A stretch of 55,309 bases of DNA from Pseudomonadota bacterium (GCA_963205265.1 CAUJJI010000240.1:1-55309), one strand, 5' to 3'; counted from the stretch's first letter, positions 27,293 to 36,478 are shown. Program-made: numbers and translations. The notes: generated by a model not told the origin, from the sequence alone.

Positions 27293-28567
27293 ATGAGCAA
27301 GACCCTCATCCAGAACGCCCGGATCTTCGACGCGACCGGTTCTGCGCCTTTTGCCGGCGACGTCCTGGTCGAAGGTAATCGGGTCGCCGTCGTGTCGCGG
27401 ACGCCCGGACAGATCGGCGCGACCGATTGCACCGTGGTCGATGCCGCCGGCATGTTCCTGATGCCGGGCATGACCGAGGGCCATGGCCACCTGTCGTTCG
27501 ACAACATCACCGCCACCGAGCACCTGATGATACCGCCGCCGGAGGAGCAGACGCTCACCACCGCGCGGCATGCCAGGCTGCTGTTCGACCACGGCTTCAC
27601 CAGCGTGTTCAGCGCTTCCGAGGCCAAGCTGCGCCTGGCCGTCGCGGTCCGCAACGAGATCGAGGCGGGCCGCATGGCCGGGCCGCGCATCCGCGCCGGA
27701 TCGCTGGAGATCTCGGTCACCGGCGCGATGGGCGACGAAGGGCGCATCCACGACCCGCGCAAGGGCCCGTCGATCATCGTCGACGGCCCGGAGGAGATGC
27801 GCAAGGCGGTGCGGCTGTGCTGCCGCGAAGGCTGCGACAACATCAAGCTCGACGTCTCGGGCGACCCCTTCTACCCGAACACGCCGGGCGACACGACGCC
27901 GATGAGCTATGAGGAAGTGGAGATGGCGGTGAAGACCGCCCACGCTTTCGGCCGCATGGTCAATGCCCACACGCGCTCCATCCTGGGCACCAAGTACTGC
28001 CTGCGGGCCGGCGTCGACATGTTCTACCACGTCGAATATTCCGACGAGGAAATGCTCGACATGATGGAGGCGGCCCGGGACCGCATCTTCGTCACCCCGT
28101 CGTTCGGGCTGCTGATCACGATGCTGCGCGAGGCTTCGCCCTGGGGCATCACTCCCGAGGTCGCCGGCGCGATGCGCATCGACGAGCTGGTCGACGCCGC
28201 TGCCGAAACCCACAGCGCGCTGCGCAAGCGCGGCATCCGCCACCTGATCGGCGGCGACTACGGCATCGCCTGGAACCCGCAGGGCACCAACGCCCGCGAC
28301 GTCAAGCACTTCGTCGACTTCTTCGGCTATTCGCCGGCCGAGGCGCTGGTCTGCGCCACCCGCAACGGCGGGCTGGCGATGCAGGCCGACGGCTCGCTGG
28401 GCACGATCGCCGGCGGCCAGCTGGCCGACATGGTGCTGATCGACGGCGACCCGATCGCCGACGTGACCATCCTCACCGACGCCGCCCGCTTCACGATGAT
28501 CATGAAGGACGGCGCCATCTACAAGAACGAGACTTCGGCCCCGCGGCAGAACCGCTCGGCCGCCTGA
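27293..28567 (+). CDS. Amidohydrolase, imidazolonepropionase/prolidase-like (HxH subgroup)
   Basis: A 424-residue metal-dependent hydrolase of the amidohydrolase superfamily. The N-terminal metal pair is His64-Gly-His66 (GHGHLSF), KLDVSGD supplies the likely bridging lysine region, NAHTRS and Asp322 in GGDYGIAW the later ligands. The last part, GTIAGGQLADMVLIDGDPIADV, is the usual C-terminal beta-sandwich closing of this family. ATG at 27293 is preferred because the protein then begins with the typical first strand; an ATG at 27254 is possible. First gene of a plus-strand run with the Rieske oxygenase 25 bases on. Confidence 0.9.
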   Translation: MSKTLIQNARIFDATGSAPFAGDVLVEGNRVAVVSRTPGQIGATDCTVVDAAGMFLMPGMTEGHGHLSFDNITATEHLMIPPPEEQTLTTARHARLLFDHGFTSVFSASEAKLRLAVAVRNEIEAGRMAGPRIRAGSLEISVTGAMGDEGRIHDPRKGPSIIVDGPEEMRKAVRLCCREGCDNIKLDVSGDPFYPNTPGDTTPMSYEEVEMAVKTAHAFGRMVNAHTRSILGTKYCLRAGVDMFYHVEYSDEEMLDMMEAARDRIFVTPSFGLLITMLREASPWGITPEVAGAMRIDELVDAAAETHSALRKRGIRHLIGGDYGIAWNPQGTNARDVKHFVDFFGYSPAEALVCATRNGGLAMQADGSLGTIAGGQLADMVLIDGDPIADVTILTDAARFTMIMKDGAIYKNETSAPRQNRSAA

Positions 28568-28592
28568 ACCAGGAAATCGAAGGAGAAGCCCC

Positions 28593-30044
28593 ATGAACTA
28601 CGCCGATCCCAACAAGACCATGGTCCCGCCGCCCGGCGAGGCGCGCTGCCCGGCGATCAGCACCCAGGAGATCATCGCCGGAGACACGGTTCCCGCGCCC
28701 GAGTGGGTCCGCCAGGAATCCTACACCTACCTCGGCGACGAGGACATTTCCGCCGATCGCTACATCAGCGCCGATTACGCCCAGGCCGAAGTGGAGCGCA
28801 TGTGGCCGCGCACCTGGCAGTTCGCCTGCCGCGAGGAACACATTCCCGAAGTCGGCGACTACTACGTCTACGACGTCGGGCCCTACAGCCTGCTCGTCAC
28901 CCGCGTCGGCGAGGACGATATCCGCGCCTACTTCAACTCGTGCCTGCACCGCGGCACCAAGCTGCGCCACAGCGGCACCGAAGGCCACGCCACCGAATTC
29001 AAGTGCCCGTTCCACGCCTGGAGCTGGAACATCGACGGCAGCTGCAAGACCGTCCTGTGCGACTGGGACTTCCCGCACGCGCCCAAGGAGGAACTGTCGC
29101 TGCCCCAGGCCAAGGTCGCGACGCTGGGCGGCTTCGTCTTCGTCAACATGGACCCGGATTCGCCGTCGCTCGAAGACTACCTCGGACCCGACGCCCTGGC
29201 CCATTTCAAGGCCTGGAAGCTCGAGGACCGCTACGTCTACTGCCACGTCAAGAAGCGCATCCCGGCCAACTGGAAGCTCAACCAGGAAGCCTTCCACGAA
29301 GCCTACCACGTGCTGGCCACCCATCCGCAGGTCTGCCCGTCGAACGCCGACGCCAATTCGCAGTACGACACCTTCGGCGACCACGTGAACCGCTTCATCT
29401 CGCCGCTCGGCGTGGTCAGCCCGCACCTCTACGGCAAGGTCACCGAGCAGGACATCTTCGAGCAGTTCGTCATCGGCGACCCCAGCTCGCTCGAGGGCGC
29501 CGTGCGCCAGCTGGACGAAGGCGAAAGCGCGCGGGCGGCGATGGCCAAGCTGTACCGCAAGAGCTTCGAGGAAGCCAACCACGTCGACCTTTCGGACGTC
29601 TCGGACTCCGAGCTGCTCGATTGCTTCAGCTACAGCGTCTATCCGAACATGTTCGTCTTCCCCGGCATCTCGCTGCCGATGGTCTACCGCTTCCTGCCGG
29701 ACCGCCACGACCATCGCAAGAGCACGATGGAAGTGCTGTTCCTGAGGCCCAAGCCGACCGACGGCAGCCACTACGAGACCGCCGAGATGCAGGTGCTGCG
29801 CGACGACCAGTCGTTCACCGAGGCCGACGAAATGGCGCCGGGCTTCGGCGGCATCCTCGACCAGGATACCGACAACCTGCTGCTGCAGCAGGAAGGCCTG
29901 GAAGCGGCTTCCAAGAAGTCGCTGACTCTCGGCAACTATCAGGAAATCCGCATCCGCCACTGCGAACGCTCGCTCGACCGCTACATGGCCATGCCGCCGC
30001 TCGATGTCGACTGGCGGACGCAGCAGAAGTGCGGGCGGCACTGA
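28593..30044 (+). CDS. Rieske aromatic ring-hydroxylating oxygenase, large subunit
   Basis: A 483-residue Rieske non-heme iron oxygenase. The [2Fe-2S] ligands are Cys117-x-His119 and Cys138-x2-His141 (CLHRG, CPFHAW). The catalytic domain carries NQEAFHEAYH with iron ligands His235 and His239. Start is fixed by AGGAGAA ahead of the ATG. No small (beta) subunit, ferredoxin or reductase gene is in the window, so it must borrow electron carriers. It follows the amidohydrolase gene directly and resembles the second Rieske protein at 48881 through the stretch RxWQxACREExIPxVGDYYVYD. Confidence 0.94.
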   Translation: MNYADPNKTMVPPPGEARCPAISTQEIIAGDTVPAPEWVRQESYTYLGDEDISADRYISADYAQAEVERMWPRTWQFACREEHIPEVGDYYVYDVGPYSLLVTRVGEDDIRAYFNSCLHRGTKLRHSGTEGHATEFKCPFHAWSWNIDGSCKTVLCDWDFPHAPKEELSLPQAKVATLGGFVFVNMDPDSPSLEDYLGPDALAHFKAWKLEDRYVYCHVKKRIPANWKLNQEAFHEAYHVLATHPQVCPSNADANSQYDTFGDHVNRFISPLGVVSPHLYGKVTEQDIFEQFVIGDPSSLEGAVRQLDEGESARAAMAKLYRKSFEEANHVDLSDVSDSELLDCFSYSVYPNMFVFPGISLPMVYRFLPDRHDHRKSTMEVLFLRPKPTDGSHYETAEMQVLRDDQSFTEADEMAPGFGGILDQDTDNLLLQQEGLEAASKKSLTLGNYQEIRIRHCERSLDRYMAMPPLDVDWRTQQKCGRH

Positions 30045-30104
30045 CGATGCCGGTCGCTTCCGCCGCATCGGGGATGGTTGCGAAATGCGTCGAACCGGAA
30101 AGCT

Positions 30105-30130
30105 CCGTTATTCCCGCGAAGGAATGACGG
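30105..30130. terminator. Hairpin after the Rieske gene
   Basis: CCGTTATTCC and GGAATGACGG form a ten-base stem with one or two wobble pairs around a CGCGAA loop. No T-run follows, so it may be a repeat (the common CGTCATTCCCGCGAA type) as much as a terminator. The rest of the 30045-30245 gap holds no gene. Confidence 0.4.
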
Positions 30131-30245
30131 CTCCAGGGAGTTTTGCCGCGATCCCGTCTGCGGGCGAAGGATAGCGAAGCAGGGAACAGCCCAAGGATTT
30201 CACCCCCCCCGCCGGCCCCTCCGGCGGGAACGGAGGAGCAGTGCC

Positions 30246-32072
30246 ATGTCCTACGAACTCAACCGCCGGCTGGCCGCACGCAAGGAGCCGCTGCCGACCA
30301 GCGCCACAGTCGACCCGGTCAGCGCGACGATCATCCGCGGCGCGATGGAGACGATCTGCATCGAGGCGGCGACCCATCTCGGCCGCGCGGCGTCATCGGC
30401 GATCATCAACCAGTCGAACGAGCGCAACGGCGCCATCGCCGACGGTCACGGACGTCTGGCCGGCGCGGCCATCGGCACCCCGCACCTGAGCTTCGTCACC
30501 CAGCTCGAAGTCGCCTACGGCCTGATGCGCCAGGAAGAGGACGAATGGGGACCGGGCGACATCTTCCTGGCCAACGATCCCGATGCCGGCGGCGGCCACT
30601 TGCCCGACTACTGCGTCTACGGCCCGGTCTATTCAGACGACGGCGAGCTGATCATGGTGCAGTGCCTGCAGGCGCACCAGGGCGACACCGGCGGCAAGGA
30701 TCCCGGCGGCTTCACGCTGGAGGCCACCGACATCTTCACCGAAGGCATGATCTTCCCCGCGCTCAAGCTCGTCCACCGCGGCAAGCGCCGCAACGACGTG
30801 TTCAGCATGGTGGTGCGCAACAACCGCCTGCCTTCCTTCGCCGGCGACCTCGCGGCGATGATCGGCGGCGTCCAGCATTCGGTGCGGATGCTGACCGACC
30901 TGATCCGCAAGTGGGGGCCCGAAGTGGTCAAGGCGGCGATCAACTACAACATCGACGCGACCGAGCGGCGCGTGCGCGAAGTCGTCGCCAGCTGGCCCGA
31001 CGGCGTCTACGAGGCGACCACCTGGATCGATGCCGACACCCAGGGGATCAAGGACGTCAAGGTCCACGTCACCTGCACGGTCGAGGGCGACCGGCTGACC
31101 ATCGACCTCACCGGCACCGACGACCGGCCAGAGCTGGTCGGAGTGTGGAACACCTTCTCCAACTCGCGCAGCTACATCATGACCCAGGTCGTCGCGATGA
31201 TGGACCCGTCGATCAACAAGAACGAGGGCTTCTTCAACGCCATCGAGCTGATCATTCCCGAAGGCTCGATCGCTCACCCGCCGCCGAACAAGCCCGCGGC
31301 GCTGGGCTCGTTCCACCCCGCCTGCGAGATCACCGAGGCGGTCTGCATCGCGCTGTCGGGCATCGTGCCCGAGCGCGCCGCGCCGCAGGTCTACAAGATG
31401 GGCACGCCAAACGCGGTGATCGGCTTCACCGACGACGGCGAGATGTGGCTGGAGCAGGGCGTCGATTCGCGCACCTGCGACGCTTCCGCCGTGCAGGGCA
31501 TCGACGGCTGGGGATCGTGCCCCAATGCGCTGGGCAACCTGCTGCTGTCGCAGGCCGAGGACGCCGAGCCGCGCTTCCCGATCGTCAGCCTCAGCCGCGA
31601 GATGGTCATCGACAGCGAGGGCCCCGGCCGCTGGCGCGGCATGCCCGGCAGCCGCAACGTCAAGAAGGTGCTGGCCCCGGCCACGGCCATGGCCTGGATG
31701 GTGACGCAGGAGCATCCGCTGCGCGGCATGTGCGGCGGCGACGACGCCCATCCCTACAGCAACTACTTCAACGTCGGCTCGCCGGACGAATACAAGGTCT
31801 CGCTGGCAGAGAACGCCTCGCTGCGCCCGGGCGCGGAGATCGCCTACCAGTACGGCGGCGGCGGCGGCTTCGGCCCCGCCCTGCTGCGCGACCCCGAGGC
31901 AGTGAAGGAGGACGTGCTCGACGAGTACATCACCGTGCAGCGGGCGCGCGACAGGTACGGCGTGGTGCTGACCGGCACACTGGAGGACTACGACCTCGCG
32001 GTGGACTGGGGCGCCACCGAAGCGCTGCGCAAGGCGATGGGCGCCGAAGAGCAGCGCGAGCCGGCGGAGTGA
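30246..32072 (+). CDS. Hydantoinase/oxoprolinase B-type subunit (HyuB/acetone carboxylase alpha-like)
   Basis: A 608-residue protein of the HyuB family. NDPDAGGGHLPDYCVYGPVY near residue 115 and HQGDTGGKDPGG near 140 carry the family's metal-binding Asp/His region, and the N-terminal DPVSATIIRGAMETI is typical. Members act with a HyuA-type ATPase to hydrolyse cyclic amides or to carboxylate ketones. GGAGGAG precedes the ATG, which excludes the longer upstream reading. Its HyuA partner lies just downstream after a repeat, the reverse of the common A-B order. No acetone carboxylase gamma subunit is seen. Confidence 0.9.
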   Translation: MSYELNRRLAARKEPLPTSATVDPVSATIIRGAMETICIEAATHLGRAASSAIINQSNERNGAIADGHGRLAGAAIGTPHLSFVTQLEVAYGLMRQEEDEWGPGDIFLANDPDAGGGHLPDYCVYGPVYSDDGELIMVQCLQAHQGDTGGKDPGGFTLEATDIFTEGMIFPALKLVHRGKRRNDVFSMVVRNNRLPSFAGDLAAMIGGVQHSVRMLTDLIRKWGPEVVKAAINYNIDATERRVREVVASWPDGVYEATTWIDADTQGIKDVKVHVTCTVEGDRLTIDLTGTDDRPELVGVWNTFSNSRSYIMTQVVAMMDPSINKNEGFFNAIELIIPEGSIAHPPPNKPAALGSFHPACEITEAVCIALSGIVPERAAPQVYKMGTPNAVIGFTDDGEMWLEQGVDSRTCDASAVQGIDGWGSCPNALGNLLLSQAEDAEPRFPIVSLSREMVIDSEGPGRWRGMPGSRNVKKVLAPATAMAWMVTQEHPLRGMCGGDDAHPYSNYFNVGSPDEYKVSLAENASLRPGAEIAYQYGGGGGFGPALLRDPEAVKEDVLDEYITVQRARDRYGVVLTGTLEDYDLAVDWGATEALRKAMGAEEQREPAE

Positions 32073-32077
32073 TAATC

Positions 32078-32215
32078 CTCCCCAGAATGGGGAGGGGGAC
32101 CGCCGCCGCAGGCGGTGGTGGAGGGGGCCCTCCTCCAGGCCCGGCGTCGACGAGGCGAACCCCCTCCACCCCCCGCTCCGCGGGCGGTCCCCCTCCCCGT
32201 TCCGGGGAGGAACTT
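32078..32215. repeat. Diverged copy of repeat family A
   Basis: Outer arms TCCTCCCC...GGGGAGGGGGACCGCC and GGCGGTCCCCCTCCCC...GGGGAGGA are the same as in the copies at both window ends, but the central part differs. It occupies almost the whole gap between the HyuB and HyuA genes and can fold into a long hairpin, so it may affect the relative expression of the two. Confidence 0.8.
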
Positions 32216-32232
32216 AACGAGAGGAACCCAAA

Positions 32233-34308
32233 ATGACCTATCGCGTGGGCATCGACATCGGCGGCACCTTCACCGACTTCGCGCTGTGGCACGACGGGCG
32301 GATCTCGCTGCACAAGAACCTCTCGACACCCGAGGACCGCTCGATCGGCGTGATGGAAGGCCTGTCGACGCTGGCCCGGCAGGAAGGGCTGTCGCTGCCC
32401 GAATTCCTCGCCCGCTGCGAAGCGATAGTCCATAGCACGACCATCGCCGACAACACGCTGATCGAGATGAACGGCGCGCTGACCGGGCTGATCACCACCG
32501 AGGGCTTCCGCGACGAGGTCGAGTACCGCCGCGGCTTCAAGGAGGACATCTGGGACGTCCGCCTGGCCCCGCCCAAGCAGATCACCCCGCGCCGCCGCCG
32601 CCTGACCGTGCCCGAGCGCGTGCTGCACGACGGATCGGTCTATCTCGAGCTCGACGAGCAGGGCGTGCGCGAGGCCTGCCGCCGGCTCGGCAAGCAGGGC
32701 GTGGAATCGGTGGCGGTCTCGCTGCTGTTCTCCTTCGTCAATCCCGACCACGAGAAGCGCGTCGCCGAGATCATCCAGGAAGAGCTGCCCGGTGTCGCCA
32801 CCTCGCTGAGCCACGAAGTGCTGCCGCGCGGGCCGGAATACGACCGCACCTCGACCACCGTGGTCAATGCCTATGTCGCGCCGCGAGTGACGACTTACCT
32901 GCAGTCGCTGGTCCGCCGCCTCAAGGAGAACGGCTATCCGCACCACATGATGGTCATGCAGGCTTCGGGCGGGGTGATGACCGTCGAATATATCGAGGGC
33001 TCGCCGATCCGCGTGCTGGCCTCGGGCCCGGCCGGCGGCGTCGTCGCCTCGGCCCATTTCGGCTCGGGCAAGGGTTGCAAGGAACTGCTCTGCGTCGACA
33101 TGGGCGGGACGTCCTACGACATCTCGCTGGTGCGCGGCGGCAGCGCGCCGGCCGAAGCCGGCTGGAACATGCACCACCGCTACCTGATCGGCGTGCCGAT
33201 GGTGCAGGTGGAGACGCTGGGCGCCGGCGGCGGCTCGATCTGCCATGTCGGCAACGGCGAGGTCATGGTCGGCCCGCGCTCTGCCGGCGCCGAGCCCGGG
33301 CCGATCTGCTACGGCCGCGGCGGCACCGAGCCGACCGTCACCGACGCGCTGGTCATGCTCGGCATCCTCTCGCCCAAGTCCGAATTCGCCGGCGGCAGTT
33401 TCCAGCTGCGGCGCGAGGGGGTCGAGGAAGCCTTCGCGAAGATCGGCGAGCAGATGGGCTACGGGCCCGAGGAGGCGGCCTTCGACTGCTGGCGCGTGGT
33501 CAATGCCAACATGAGCCAGGGCGTGCGGCGGACGACGGCCGGCAAGGGCATCGACCCGAAGGACCTCGTCATGCTCGCCTACGGCGGCAACGGCCCGGCT
33601 TTCGCGGCGATCCAGGCCGAGGACCTCGGCATCGGGCGCGTGCTCGTCCCGCGGGCCTCGCCGACCTTCTCGGCGCTGGGCACGCTGGTCGCCAACCCCT
33701 CGATCGACGAGGAGCGGTCCTATGCCGCCAAGGCGACGCAGCTCGACCAGGCGAAGCTCAGGACGCTGTGGTCGGAACTGGCCAGCCGGGCGGAAAGCTA
33801 CTTCGCCGACGCCGGCTACGAGGCCGACGCCGTCGTAGCCGACTACCAGCTCAACATGCGCTACGGCGGGCAGAACTTCGCGCTGACTTTCGACATCAAG
33901 GCCGGCGGCAAGCTCGGCGACCTGGGCTTCGTCGACGGCGGCCTGGGCGTGCGCGCGATCGAGCTGTTCAACGCCCGGCACATGGCCGAGTACAACCACA
34001 TCCGCGCCGACGAGACGCCGGAAGTGGTCGGCGTGCGCCTGGCCACCCATGTCCGCACCCCGGCGCCGGTGGTGGCCGGCGGCTTTGCCACCGCGACGAC
34101 TCACCCGATCCCCGCCAGCACCCGCCGCGCCAACCTGGGCAAGGGCTTCGCCGAGACGCCGGTGTTCTCGGGCGACCAGCTCGTCCCCGGCCAGTCGGTC
34201 GCGGGTCCGGCGATCATCGAGGAGCGGTTCACCACGATCGTCGTCTATCCGGGCTGGAAGGCCGCGGTGGACGACGCCGGCGACTACGAACTGATCCGCA
34301 CCGGGTGA
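32233..34308 (+). CDS. Hydantoinase/oxoprolinase A-type subunit (HyuA, ATP-binding)
   Basis: A 691-residue ASKHA-fold ATPase subunit. GIDIGGTFTDF (residues 6-16) is the phosphate-1 loop, followed by HSTTIADNTLIE and GFRDEVEYRRG of the Hydant_A_N domain. VDMGGTSYDISLV near residue 290 is the second phosphate-binding loop and GAGGGSICHVG follows. The C-terminal half contains a standard HyuA end. GAGGAA lies ahead of the ATG. It is expected to form a complex with the HyuB product upstream; the substrate (cyclic amide, oxoproline-like or ketone) is not determined. Confidence 0.92.
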   Translation: MTYRVGIDIGGTFTDFALWHDGRISLHKNLSTPEDRSIGVMEGLSTLARQEGLSLPEFLARCEAIVHSTTIADNTLIEMNGALTGLITTEGFRDEVEYRRGFKEDIWDVRLAPPKQITPRRRRLTVPERVLHDGSVYLELDEQGVREACRRLGKQGVESVAVSLLFSFVNPDHEKRVAEIIQEELPGVATSLSHEVLPRGPEYDRTSTTVVNAYVAPRVTTYLQSLVRRLKENGYPHHMMVMQASGGVMTVEYIEGSPIRVLASGPAGGVVASAHFGSGKGCKELLCVDMGGTSYDISLVRGGSAPAEAGWNMHHRYLIGVPMVQVETLGAGGGSICHVGNGEVMVGPRSAGAEPGPICYGRGGTEPTVTDALVMLGILSPKSEFAGGSFQLRREGVEEAFAKIGEQMGYGPEEAAFDCWRVVNANMSQGVRRTTAGKGIDPKDLVMLAYGGNGPAFAAIQAEDLGIGRVLVPRASPTFSALGTLVANPSIDEERSYAAKATQLDQAKLRTLWSELASRAESYFADAGYEADAVVADYQLNMRYGGQNFALTFDIKAGGKLGDLGFVDGGLGVRAIELFNARHMAEYNHIRADETPEVVGVRLATHVRTPAPVVAGGFATATTHPIPASTRRANLGKGFAETPVFSGDQLVPGQSVAGPAIIEERFTTIVVYPGWKAAVDDAGDYELIRTG

Positions 34309-34314
34309 TTTCAC

Positions 34315-34343
34315 TTGACACGGATAACCATATCGGTTACATG
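34315..34343 (+). promoter_or_regulatory. Promoter candidate with embedded inverted repeat
   Basis: TTGACA (34315-34320) and TACATG (34338-34343) are separated by 17 bases. The spacer contains TAACC-ATATC-GGTTA (34325-34339), a perfect five-base-arm inverted repeat placed where a repressor would block RNA polymerase. It starts 6 bases after the HyuA stop and points to the amidohydrolase at 34629. The whole gap 34309-34628 (320 bases) has no gene. Confidence 0.55.
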
Positions 34344-34377
34344 GCGATCCTCACATGAACAGATCCCCGCTGTGGGC

Positions 34378-34396
34378 AATCTTTGATCCAGATCAA
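34378..34396 (+). promoter_or_regulatory. Palindromic operator-like site, copy 2
   Basis: AATCTTTGATCCAGATCAA, with core TTGAT-N4-ATCAA, matches the site at 27199-27217 (minus strand) at 16 of 19 positions. It lies about 35 bases downstream of the promoter candidate's -10 box and upstream of the amidohydrolase gene. Confidence 0.6.
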
Positions 34397-34433
34397 TTAC
34401 CGTCGCCCGAATCCTCAGCACAGTCGTAAATCA

Positions 34434-34447
34434 CGAACCTAGGTTCG
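34434..34447. promoter_or_regulatory. Perfect 14-base palindrome
   Basis: CGAACCTAGGTTCG is fully self-complementary and is followed by a further TTCG-N6-CGAA arrangement (34444-34457). It is the third palindrome in this one intergenic region. Which protein reads it, if any, is unknown. Confidence 0.45.
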
Positions 34448-34628
34448 AAATAACGAACATGCATGGGATTGGGGATGACCAGCGCCGGAACGAAGGCAAG
34501 CCCGCGGCGAAGACGACCGGCGGCACGCCGGCCGCACGCGGCCCGGATGCCCGCCAGATCCTGCTCGACCCGGCCCTGACCCGACCTGCCTGCTCTCTGC
34601 CACCGAAGCCACGCCAAGGAGCCAAACG

Positions 34629-35825
34629 ATGAGCGAAGCCGATCCCGCAATCCATTCCCCGGCCACGGCCTGGACTCTCGGGCCGATCGTCGATGCCGAC
34701 GCCCATGTCGAGCCGCCGTTCGACATGTGGAAGGAATACCTGCCGGCGAACCTGCGCGACCTGGCCCCCTATCTCGAGGAAGGCGACGAGTTCGACTGCG
34801 TCGTCTTCGAAGGCCGCAAGAGCCCGCTGCGCCAGCTCAACAATGCCGCCGGCCGTACCGGTGCCGAGTTCAAGTTCAACGTCAAGCGTTCCGAGATGCG
34901 ACCGGTCTGGCTGCCCGAAGTGCGGCTGAAGGACATGGACGACGACGGCATCGACCAGGCCGTGATCTTCGGCGGCGGCCCGCTCGGCACCTTCAACAAC
35001 GATCTCTACCTCGCCAGCTACGACGCCTACAACCGCTGGGTGATGGACTGGTGCAATGCCGATAGACGCCGGCTGGAGCCGATCGGCTATGTCCCGATGC
35101 GCAATGTCGACGAGACTGTGGAACACATCAATCGCCTCGCCAAGCTGGGCTTCAAGGCGGTCAACATTCCTGCCTTCCCGCAGAACCCGGACGCCTGGAG
35201 CACCTCGTCGGGCATCGCCGCGCTCAAGGAAGGCCAGATCGCCGCGCTGACCGGCGACGCCCGGGGCAGCCTGCAGTACTGGCAGCCCGAGTTCGACAAG
35301 CTGTGGCAGGCCTTCGTCGACAACGGCATGGTCATCACCATCCACCTCGGCGCCCGCGTCCCGCGCTTCGGCGACAAGCGGCACTTCCTGCCCGACATGC
35401 CGATGAGCAAGATGGGCATGGCCGAGCCGATCTCGATCTTCGTGTTCAATGCCATCTTCGAACGCTTTCCCGGCCTCAAGATCGCCAGCGTCGAAAGCGG
35501 CGTCGGCTGGATGGCCTGGCTGGCCGAATACAATGACCGCACTTGGGAAAAGCAGCGCTTCTGGACCGAAAGCCCGCTGAAGAACCCGCCGAGCTACTAC
35601 ATGGACCAGAACGTCTACGGCGTCTTCCTGCAGGACCGCATCGGCATCCAGCTGCGCCACGAGCCGGGCGGGCGGAACATCATGTGGGCATCCGACTATC
35701 CCCATTCGGAGACCACTTTCCCGCGCTCGCGCGAGATCCTGCTGCGCGATTTCGCCGGCGTGCCGGACGACGATATCCGCGACATCGTCTGCAACCGCAC
35801 AAGGGACTTCTTCCAGCTGCGGTAA
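34629..35825 (+). CDS. Amidohydrolase family 2 protein (COG2159/ACMSD-like)
   Basis: A 398-residue predicted metal-dependent hydrolase or decarboxylase. The N-terminal metal motif is IVDADAHVEP (Asp24, His26), IHLGARVPRFGDKRH gives the central histidines, and WASDYPHSETTFP near the C-terminus gives the last metal Asp, all as in the ACMSD/COG2159 group. These often process ring-cleavage or carboxylated aromatic intermediates. ATG at 34629 gives the usual short N-terminus, with GGAG ahead of it. A single gene behind a heavily palindromic promoter region. Confidence 0.88.
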   Translation: MSEADPAIHSPATAWTLGPIVDADAHVEPPFDMWKEYLPANLRDLAPYLEEGDEFDCVVFEGRKSPLRQLNNAAGRTGAEFKFNVKRSEMRPVWLPEVRLKDMDDDGIDQAVIFGGGPLGTFNNDLYLASYDAYNRWVMDWCNADRRRLEPIGYVPMRNVDETVEHINRLAKLGFKAVNIPAFPQNPDAWSTSSGIAALKEGQIAALTGDARGSLQYWQPEFDKLWQAFVDNGMVITIHLGARVPRFGDKRHFLPDMPMSKMGMAEPISIFVFNAIFERFPGLKIASVESGVGWMAWLAEYNDRTWEKQRFWTESPLKNPPSYYMDQNVYGVFLQDRIGIQLRHEPGGRNIMWASDYPHSETTFPRSREILLRDFAGVPDDDIRDIVCNRTRDFFQLR

Positions 35826-35851
35826 CGGTTCAGGAAAAGCGGTGCCGATCG

Positions 35852-35876
35852 GATCCTCCCCTCTAGGCGGAGGATC
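35852..35876 (+). terminator. Hairpin after the amidohydrolase gene
   Basis: GATCCTCC and GGAGGATC form a perfect eight-base stem with a nine-base loop, 27 bases after the stop, followed only by TTGT. The arms are those of repeat family A, so it is probably a minimal copy of that repeat that may act as a transcription end. Confidence 0.5.
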
Positions 35877-35992
35877 TTGTCGGGACGCCCTTTTGTGCTT
35901 CGCGATTAACCCTTCAAACCATAGGCAGGCCTTAAGCAAATCGTAACGCGATTGCTGCATTGCCGGGCTGTCCGTTAGCTATAGCCGAGGCA

Positions 35993-36478
35993 ATGCAGGC
36001 CCGCGAAGAACGATTGAGCGTCCTTATACCTGCGCGCATTCGCTGGGAGGGACGCTGGATGCCGGCGAGCATCCGCAACGTCTCGACGCGCGGCATGATG
36101 CTGCGCATGCCCCAGCCGCCCCGCCCCGGAACCTATGTCGAGATCGAAACCGGCGCCTCGGCGATCGCGGCGCGGGCAGTCTGGACCGCCGGCCAGTCCT
36201 GCGGCCTCCATTCCCGCGAACGCTTCGACCTGGCATCGGTCGGCAAGAGCCGCGGCAAGCCTACGCTGAAGACCGCGCCGCGCCCGCAGGCTCGCCAGGT
36301 GCAGCGGCGGCTGACCATGGAGGAAATGGCGTCGAACAATCGCCTGGCCTCCAACTTCTTCCAGTACCTGACTTTCGCCGCGGTGGGCATCGCCGCCGCA
36401 TCCAGCCTGGGCTGGGAAGTCTACCACGTGCTGTCGGCACCGATGGCCACCATCCACCACACGCTCGGCCAGAAGTGA
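35993..36478 (+). CDS. PilZ domain protein with C-terminal membrane segment
   Basis: A 161-residue probable c-di-GMP receptor. The PilZ hallmark NVSTRG (Asn29-x-Ser31-x-x-Gly34) is present, while the preceding arginine motif is imperfect (Arg4, Arg7 rather than RxxxR), so binding is likely but not certain. A hydrophobic span at about residues 127-145 (YLTFAAVGIAAASSLGW) would tie it to the membrane. The ATG at 35993 is chosen because the PilZ fold starts there. Followed 42 bases later by the CHASE4-like/GGDEF-like gene. Confidence 0.78.
   Translation: MQAREERLSVLIPARIRWEGRWMPASIRNVSTRGMMLRMPQPPRPGTYVEIETGASAIAARAVWTAGQSCGLHSRERFDLASVGKSRGKPTLKTAPRPQARQVQRRLTMEEMASNNRLASNFFQYLTFAAVGIAAASSLGWEVYHVLSAPMATIHHTLGQK

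Noticed and set aside
30246..34308. Naming the HyuB/HyuA pair as acetone carboxylase
   Set aside because: No gamma subunit gene is present and sequence signs do not separate carboxylases from hydantoinases and oxoprolinases.
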